From contig JAPULM010000500.1 in the NCBI GenBank assembly GCA_027294925.1, forward strand, positions 1 through 5,055: a stretch of DNA of 5,055 nucleotides, written 5' to 3'. Made by a program: the position numbers and the translations under genes. Below, piece by piece: positions 1-3,432 of the stretch (its first letter is position 1; each line of letters starts with the position of its first letter). The notes under the pieces were generated by a model that was not told the origin of the DNA, did not search any database, and was given only the letters and a program-made list of their open reading frames with translations. Origin of the DNA: a bacterium. Its GTDB lineage: Bacteria > Tectomicrobia > Entotheonellia > Entotheonellales > Entotheonellaceae.

Positions 1-120
1 CGCAGCGGTCGTGCCACGGGTTTCCACCTCCATTTTGAAGTGAGGCGAAAAACTGTGCCTGTGTCTCCCTTGATCTATTTGTCTTCGAATCGTCACGTTG
101 CAAGGCTCAAGCGTCGCTAG
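1..120 (+). CDS. M23 (LytM/NlpD-type) peptidoglycan metallopeptidase, C-terminal fragment
   Basis: Frame 1 is open from the window edge to TAG at 118-120 and gives 39 residues. They begin RSGRATGFHLHFEVRR and continue to VPVSPLIYL. This matches the end of the M23 peptidase domain, whose usual form is SGRSTGPHLHFEV followed by NP..YL. The HLH at visible residues 9-11 is the H-x-H motif, which supplies a zinc ligand and the general-base His in this family. Members are secreted or lipoprotein endopeptidases that cut peptide crosslinks in the periplasm, or LytM-domain amidase activators such as NlpD and EnvC. The upstream HxxxD motif, any LysM domain and the signal peptide lie outside the window, so active hydrolase and activator cannot be told apart. 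A basic tail, RHVARLKRR, follows the domain. The stop is 55 nt before apt, so the two could share a transcript. The family call is firm despite the short length. Confidence 0.85.
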   Translation, partial: RSGRATGFHLHFEVRRKTVPVSPLIYLSSNRHVARLKRR

Positions 121-175
121 TCTGTACTATCGGCGATGACATGCTCGTGCTTTCGGGCTGAAAGGACTGACGCCC

Positions 176-694
176 ATGCTCGATGTACTCAAAGCGAAAA
201 TTCGGGATATTCGAGATTTCCCACGTCAAGGCGTTGTTTTTAAAGATATCACGCCGCTTTTGGAAGATCCCTACACCTTTCAGCTGGTCGTTGATGTTTT
301 GGCGCATCGGTTTATCGGGTGCCATATCGATCGGGTAGTCGGCATAGAGGCACGTGGTTTCGTTCTCGGAGCGGCTCTGGCATACAAACTCAATACGGGT
401 TTTGTCATGGTCCGTAAACCTGGTAAACTCCCGGCAGAAACGCTCAAGGCGGCCTATGAGCTCGAGTATGGGATAGATGAGTTGGAAATCCATCGTGATG
501 CCATGCCACCAGGATCGCGTGTCGTGCTCGTTGATGATGTTCTCGCGACTGGGGGCACCGCATCTGCCGTTATCAAGCTGGTGACTGCGCTCCAGTGTGA
601 AATTGTCGAACTGGTCTTTCTGCTTGAATTATCTTTTTTGAACGGGCGCAGGCGCCTACAGGAGTCTCATATTTTTTCACTTATCCAATATTGA
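176..694 (+). CDS. apt: Adenine phosphoribosyltransferase
   Basis: 172 residues, the normal length for bacterial APRT. The enzyme joins adenine and PRPP to form AMP and pyrophosphate in cytosolic purine salvage, normally as a dimer. Visible signatures in order are: the N-terminal FPxxGVxFKDITPLL segment (residues 15-29), EARGF (58-62), the flexible catalytic loop RKPGKLP to ELEYG (80-99), and the PRPP-binding loop VVLVDDVLATGGTA (116-129), whose acidic pair D120-D121 is intact. The C-terminus LELSFLNGR...FSLIQY is also typical. ATG at 176 is preceded by AAAGGA (161-166) with a 9-nt spacer, and the N-terminal alignment starts immediately, so this start is favoured. No convincing sigma70 promoter is visible in the 55 nt after the M23 stop. 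The squalene-synthase-like gene follows after 12 nt, so the two are almost certainly co-transcribed. Only 23 of the first 50 codons end in G or C, which I take as the local backbone style. Confidence 0.97.
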   Translation: MLDVLKAKIRDIRDFPRQGVVFKDITPLLEDPYTFQLVVDVLAHRFIGCHIDRVVGIEARGFVLGAALAYKLNTGFVMVRKPGKLPAETLKAAYELEYGIDELEIHRDAMPPGSRVVLVDDVLATGGTASAVIKLVTALQCEIVELVFLLELSFLNGRRRLQESHIFSLIQY

Positions 695-706
695 GGTTAT
701 TCGCAC
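691..706 (+). promoter_or_regulatory. Shine-Dalgarno of the squalene-synthase-like gene, overlapping the apt stop
   Basis: TTGAGG at 691-696 contains the apt stop TGA (692-694) and a GAGG core, with a 10-nt spacer to ATG at 707. A second in-frame ATG at 713 would give a 16-nt spacer, so 707 is preferred. The overlap suggests that translation of the downstream gene is coupled to apt. Confidence 0.6.
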
Positions 707-1825
707 ATGCCGATGCCAGCCTCTCGCTCTTCACGCTCTGCTCGGAGTCTCTCCCCGCAAGTCAGGCGGGCGTTATTACGTGGGATATTGAAGAAGGTCT
801 CGCGTTCGTTCTATTTGAGTCTGATTGTGTTGCCCACCTGTGTGCGGGAGCAAGTCAGCCTCGCATACCTGTTGTGTCGTGCCGCTGATACCCTTGCCGA
901 TACCCGGATTTTGCCTCATCAAGAGCGTCTGCAGGCGTTGGAAGTGTTCCGCCGGCAATTTCGTCAAGACGCTCCGGACACTGAGGAGCTCATGCAGCTT
1001 CGCGATGTACTTCTGCCGCATCAGGCACAAGAAGGAGAACGTCACTTACTGCATCATTTACCCGATTGTTTTCATCTCTTCGCTCGTTTGTCGGTAGTTG
1101 ACCAGCAACTCATACGAGAACTGGTCCTGACCCTTACGCGCGGCATGGAGATGGACCTGACACAGTTCCCGTCTGAGACCCCAGGGATAGTGCACGCGCT
1201 CCCTGACTTGGCGACCCTCGACCTTTATACCTATTATGTGGCTGGGGTGGTCGGAGAGTTTTGGACCCGGATTCATGCAGCACATATCCCGTCCTTGCAG
1301 CGCCAGGAGTTACAATCCCTGTGTACCTTGGGTGTCCGTTTTGGCAAAGGGTTGCAGATGACAAACGTGCTGAAAGATCTCGGGCGGGATCTCCATGCTG
1401 GGCGTTGTTATCTCCCGGAGGCACAGCTACAAGAGTTGCAGGTGAGTCCGCAGGAGCTGCTCGACCCAGCCGTAGGCACACGGATACAGCCCTTAATTGG
1501 CAAGCTCACGTGGTATACTCTCGAGCACCTTGAGCAAGCCCGTGATTATATTCTGCGCTTACCTCGACACACCGTGCGTTTGCGCCTGAGTTGTATGTGG
1601 CCGTTACTGTTTGCGGTACAAACGTTGGAAGTTGTCTGTACCTCAGAGGTCTTGTTGCACCCACAAGCGCGGGTCAAAATCTCCCGGCAAGCTGTCTATC
1701 GCACTATGGCATGGTCGCTCTGTTGTGTGGCTTTTCCTCGTGTCTTTACCTGGTACTACGCCCGGTTGCGCCAGCGCCTGATTGCGGCTGTACGCTCATA
1801 CGGCATGCTAGAGGAGACACTGTAA
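707..1825 (+). CDS. Squalene/phytoene synthase family protein, probably farnesyl-diphosphate farnesyltransferase-like
   Basis: 372 residues. Family members condense two prenyl diphosphates head to head: FPP to squalene, or GGPP to phytoene. Both Asp-rich motifs that bind the Mg-diphosphates are present: DTLAD at residues 61-65 in the context LLCRAADTLADT, and DLGRD at 224-228 in the context QMTNVLKDLGRDLHAGRCYLP. The early VSRSFYLSLIVLP (31-43) and the central YYVAGVVGEFWT (176-187) match the conserved substrate-pocket helices. The VGEFWT form and the RAADTLADT form resemble bacterial squalene synthase-type enzymes more than carotenoid CrtB, so squalene synthesis for hopanoids or sterols is my preferred inference. 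No cyclase or desaturase neighbour is present to confirm the product. The first 20 residues are Ser/Arg-rich and probably disordered. The C-terminal part (about 335-372) is basic and aromatic and may associate with the membrane. It forms an operon with apt. A same-frame open stretch follows the stop (see 1826-1966). Confidence 0.88.
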   Translation: MPMPASRSSRSARSLSPQVRRALLRGILKKVSRSFYLSLIVLPTCVREQVSLAYLLCRAADTLADTRILPHQERLQALEVFRRQFRQDAPDTEELMQLRDVLLPHQAQEGERHLLHHLPDCFHLFARLSVVDQQLIRELVLTLTRGMEMDLTQFPSETPGIVHALPDLATLDLYTYYVAGVVGEFWTRIHAAHIPSLQRQELQSLCTLGVRFGKGLQMTNVLKDLGRDLHAGRCYLPEAQLQELQVSPQELLDPAVGTRIQPLIGKLTWYTLEHLEQARDYILRLPRHTVRLRLSCMWPLLFAVQTLEVVCTSEVLLHPQARVKISRQAVYRTMAWSLCCVAFPRVFTWYYARLRQRLIAAVRSYGMLEETL

Positions 1826-1922
1826 CTGATAGTCATCGCACTGGCTGTCGGACTTCGCTTGTTTTCGCCGGGCGATTATCCGGATGAGCCCGAGGTAACG
1901 CCCACCGTCGAGGAAGCACCCC
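1826..1922. other. Spacer between the squalene-synthase-like gene and the TPR pseudogene
   Basis: 97 nt with no terminator-like hairpin plus T-run. The frame of the upstream gene stays open past its TAA and would encode a hydrophobic stretch (LIVIALAVGLRLF) followed by a Pro/Glu-rich linker, ending at TGA 1967-1969. It has no ATG, GTG or preceding Shine-Dalgarno at a useful place, so I do not call it a gene. GAGGAA at 1910-1915, with a 7-nt spacer, is a good ribosome binding site for the ATG at 1923. Confidence 0.5.
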
Positions 1923-2434
1923 ATGAGCCTAAGCGGACCGTACGGCGACATGTACCGCGACCCGTATGAGCAACAGCACATCGTGGCGGAGATGACCGGG
2001 CACATCGAGCGCGACCCCACCCATGCCCAGGGCTACTTCCGGAGAGGAAACGCCTTCTCAAACCTGGGTCAATATGAGCAGGCCAAGCAAGGTATGGACA
2101 AGGTGCTCGCGCTTCAGCCTGATAACGCCATGGCTTACAACAATAGGGGTGTAGCGTATCTGTTCCCGACAATGCTGCAGCCGCCATAGGCGATCTGTGC
2201 CGTGCCATCGCGCTCGACCCAGCCTACAGGGATGCCTACCACAACAGAGGATTAGCTTATTCGGAAGTCGGCAAACTTGATGCGGCCATCGCCGACCTGA
2301 CCCGCGCCATTGAGCTCGACCCGATATTCTGGAGTGCCTACCGGCATCGTGGCATCGTCTATGCCATGCAAGGAGATCAAGACGCCAGCTTCCAAGACTA
2401 CCTGAAGGCCAGGGAATTGGCCGGTGACCGGTAA
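1923..2434 (+). pseudogene. TPR-repeat protein, broken by a single-base frameshift
   Basis: The first frame (1923-2189) encodes 88 residues and ends in an aberrant tail, FPTMLQPP. A second frame, open from at least 2168 to TAA 2432-2434, continues the same protein as DNAAAAIGDLCRAIALDP and onward. Joined together they form four consecutive 34-residue tetratricopeptide repeats beginning at PTHAQGYF, PDNAMAYN, PAYRDAYH and PIFWSAYR. Each keeps the G/A positions of the TPR consensus, such as YNNRG.AY and A..DL.RAI.LDP. Between the last in-phase codon (2160-2162) and the Ala-Ala-Ile of repeat 2 there are 17 nt where 18 are needed, so one base is missing within 2163-2179. Repaired length would be about 170 residues. 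TPR proteins are protein-interaction scaffolds, and no partner can be inferred. There is no signal peptide. The start is supported by GAGGAA 7 nt upstream. Of the first 50 codons about 40 end in G or C, unlike apt. A sequencing or assembly error is the alternative to true decay. Confidence 0.82.
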
Positions 2435-2836
2435 ATACGTACGTCGCCGCCAGCAATATGTGCCCAAGCGGCGCGTGCTGCCCACGCCCTACCAGCAGCC
2501 CCACCCGCGGCTCCGTCAATCCGGCGACGAGCACAAGAAGCTGGCCGAGGAGGTCGGAATCCCTTTGGACTCCGGCCCAGGCGCTGCCCGGGCTGCCTTC
2601 CCCCAGGTAGACAGCGCCACCCTTTCCGACCGTGGCGTCATCATCGCCGGCAACCCCGCATCCTGCATCAAGACCTACCAGATGTACGAAGACATCGGCG
2701 TGGATCAAGTCATGATGATTATGCCGACTGAGCCCATCCCCCATGACAAGGTGATGGGCTTCATCGAGAAGCTCGGCAAGGAAGTCATTCCGGCCTTCCA
2801 GGACGCCAAGGCAAGGTGGTCGCTACGACCTCGTAG
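2424..2836 (+). pseudogene. Luciferase-like (LLM) flavin-dependent monooxygenase, internally deleted remnant
   Basis: The C-terminal part, GVIIAGNPASCIKTYQMYEDIGVDQVMMIM (about 2635-2724) followed by PHDKVMGFIEKLGKEVIPAF, is characteristic of the end of bacterial luciferase-like monooxygenases, which are F420- or FMN-dependent TIM-barrel oxidoreductases. The 5' part, TGKYV to RRVLPTPYQQPHP (about 2427-2505), resembles the mid-protein GKYY...VLPKPVQKPHPP segment. In full-length relatives these two blocks are separated by roughly 100 residues more than here, so I infer an internal deletion near 2508-2535. The N-terminal flavin- and substrate-binding half is absent. At 2808-2812 one missing G would restore a natural-looking ending, KGKVVATTS then TAG at 2834-2836. 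Without it the frame runs on to 2927 with no family resemblance. The GTG at 2424 overlaps the TPR stop and has no convincing Shine-Dalgarno. By hand count, 78 of 95 codons from 2530 to the frameshift end in G or C. Confidence 0.72.
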
Positions 2837-2845
2837 CAGAAGCAC

Positions 2846-2889
2846 CCGACAGACCATGGCGTTCGCGTTACTTCGCCTGTCGGCGTTCG
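2846..2889. repeat. Short inverted and direct repeats at the LLM/integrase junction
   Basis: CCGACAG (2846-2852) and CTGTCGG (2877-2883) form a perfect 7-bp inverted repeat around a 24-nt loop. GGCGTTCG also occurs twice in direct orientation (2858-2865 and 2882-2889). They fall between the inferred end of the monooxygenase remnant and the first recognisable integrase residues. They could mark a rearrangement junction, but repeats this short can arise by chance. Confidence 0.35.
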
Positions 2890-3164
2890 TGTCGCTCGGG
2901 AGAAAAATGAGAAGCCCTGGTTTTTGAGCCCTGCAGAGGAAGACCGCTTACCTGCTCAGTGTGGAGCCCAGCGTAAGACGCTCGTGATAACAGCGTTGCA
3001 TGTGGGCTTGTGGAAGCTAGAGCTGCTCGCCTTGACTTGGAAAAAAGATGTAGATTTTCCGCTGGCGGAGCATCACCGTACGAGCTGTCTATGCCAAGAA
3101 TGGCGAAAGTCGCAGTATACCGATGAATGAAGTGTTGACCACTACTTTAGAGGAGGTTAGAATC
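2870..3164 (+). pseudogene. Tyrosine recombinase (phage-type integrase) remnant, frameshifted and truncated
   Basis: One frame reads PVGVRVAREKNEKPWFLSP, then AEEDRL, TLVITALHVGLWKLELLALTW and KKDVDF. This matches the start of the integrase catalytic domain, whose usual pattern is NPV..V...NE..RFLS.EE..RLL...LV..ALHTGMRRGELLALRWEDVDF. The match resumes one frame over at 3066 as RSITVRAVYAKNGESRSIPM and NEVLTTTLEEVRI, the beta-strand and helix segment that follows in intact integrases. Seven nt (3059-3065) stand where two codons are expected, so one base has been inserted. The catalytic Arg I position (TGMR) reads VGLW, with codon TGG at 3011-3013. A run of six A (3041-3046) gives Lys-Lys where one residue is usual. 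The core-binding N-terminal domain, the HxxR box and the Tyr nucleophile are absent, so it is dead. It lies about 90 nt upstream of tRNA-Arg, a classic integrase neighbourhood. Confidence 0.78.
3135..3163 (+). promoter_or_regulatory. Possible sigma70 promoter upstream of tRNA-Arg
   Basis: TTGACC (3135-3140) and TAGAAT (3158-3163) are separated by exactly 17 nt and each match the consensus at five of six positions. Transcription would begin near 3170, about 80 nt before the tRNA. The site lies inside the integrase remnant, where the same bases encode VLTTTLEEVRI in its second frame. It may therefore be a chance match or a promoter gained after decay. No better promoter is visible closer to the tRNA. 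Confidence 0.45.
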
Positions 3165-3251
3165 AGATCAATGGTGACCGTCCCATCAAGTTTCCCACGA
3201 GGGAACTCAGCAGGGGAGGGGAGTACAGCAAAAGTCGTTGCAACACAACAA
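3165..3251. other. Non-coding stretch between the integrase remnant and tRNA-Arg
   Basis: 87 nt with no protein I recognise in any frame. It contains one small bulged hairpin: AGTTTCCC pairs with GGGAACT across the loop ACGA (3189-3207), seven pairs with one bulged T. A purine-rich AGGGGAGGGGAG tract follows. There is no T-run, so this is not an intrinsic terminator. It probably forms the tRNA precursor's 5' leader. Confidence 0.4.
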
Positions 3252-3326
3252 GCTCCCGTAGCTCAGCTAGGATAGAGCGTCGGATTCCTAATCCGCAGGT
3301 CGCAGGTTCAAGTCCTGCCGGGAGCG
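3252..3326 (+). tRNA. tRNA-Arg, anticodon CCU
   Basis: A 75-nt cloverleaf can be folded by eye. The acceptor GCTCCCG (3252-3258) pairs perfectly with CGGGAGC (3319-3325), with discriminator G3326. The D arm is GCTC/GAGC (3261-3264/3275-3278) with a 10-nt loop containing GG. The anticodon loop is TTCCTAA (3285-3291) with anticodon CCT at 3287-3289, which reads AGG. The variable loop is AGGTC. The T arm is GCAGG/CCTGC around TTCAAGT. The anticodon stem has four pairs plus a U27-C43 opposition at its base. CCA is not encoded, so it must be added after transcription. The gene stands between an integrase remnant and an EF-G-like gene. No terminator with a T-run follows within 100 nt, so read-through into the downstream gene is possible. 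Confidence 0.96.
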
Positions 3327-3356
3327 TTGCCTAGTGCTCGGTAGTGTCGTCAGCAA

Positions 3357-3417
3357 GGGGCCATGGTGCCCCCGTGTGAGGGGCTGTTTCAACCGAGGGG
3401 AAAACCTGTAGTCAGGT
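3357..3417 (+). promoter_or_regulatory. Leader hairpins upstream of the EF-G-like gene
   Basis: GGGGC (3357-3361), GCCCC (3368-3372) and GGGGC (3380-3384) allow two mutually exclusive 5-bp stems that share the middle element. A third stem, ACCTG/CAGGT around TAGT (3404-3417), ends directly against the Shine-Dalgarno AAGGAGG. There is no T-run, so a transcription terminator is not supported. If these matter, control of translation initiation would be the more likely route. A regulatory role is inference from shape only. Confidence 0.3.
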
Positions 3418-3432
3418 AAGGAGGTATCGGTG
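3418..3432 (+). promoter_or_regulatory. Strong Shine-Dalgarno fixing a GTG start
   Basis: AAGGAGG (3418-3424) is a near-perfect anti-16S match with a 5-nt spacer to GTG at 3430. An in-frame TAG at 3409-3411 excludes any start further upstream, so GTG 3430 is the first possible start. Homology to the EF-G G domain begins within ten residues. Confidence 0.85.

Noticed and set aside
98..130. TTGCAA and TACTAT as a promoter for apt
   Set aside because: The spacing is 21 nt, too long for sigma70, and no alternative -35 at 16-18 nt fits.
107..493. Minus-strand ORF of 128 residues
   Set aside because: It is antisense to an intact apt gene and shows no recognisable domain.
2058..2744. Minus-strand ORF of 228 residues, the longest on that strand
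   Set aside because: It is antisense to the TPR and monooxygenase remnants, which show clear family similarity on the + strand. Long antisense frames are expected in GC-rich third-position sequence.
2924..3130. 68-residue + strand ORF with a TTG start
   Set aside because: It is not an independent gene. It is the first frame of the frameshifted integrase remnant, which is open back to 2837.
3171..3287. Short + strand ORF from ATG 3171 behind AGGAGG
   Set aside because: The AGGAGG is 14 nt away and belongs to the integrase remnant. The frame runs into the tRNA and encodes nothing recognisable.
3357..3390. GC-rich hairpin as a rho-independent terminator for the tRNA
   Set aside because: The stem is only 5 bp and is followed by CGTGTGAGGGG rather than a T-run.
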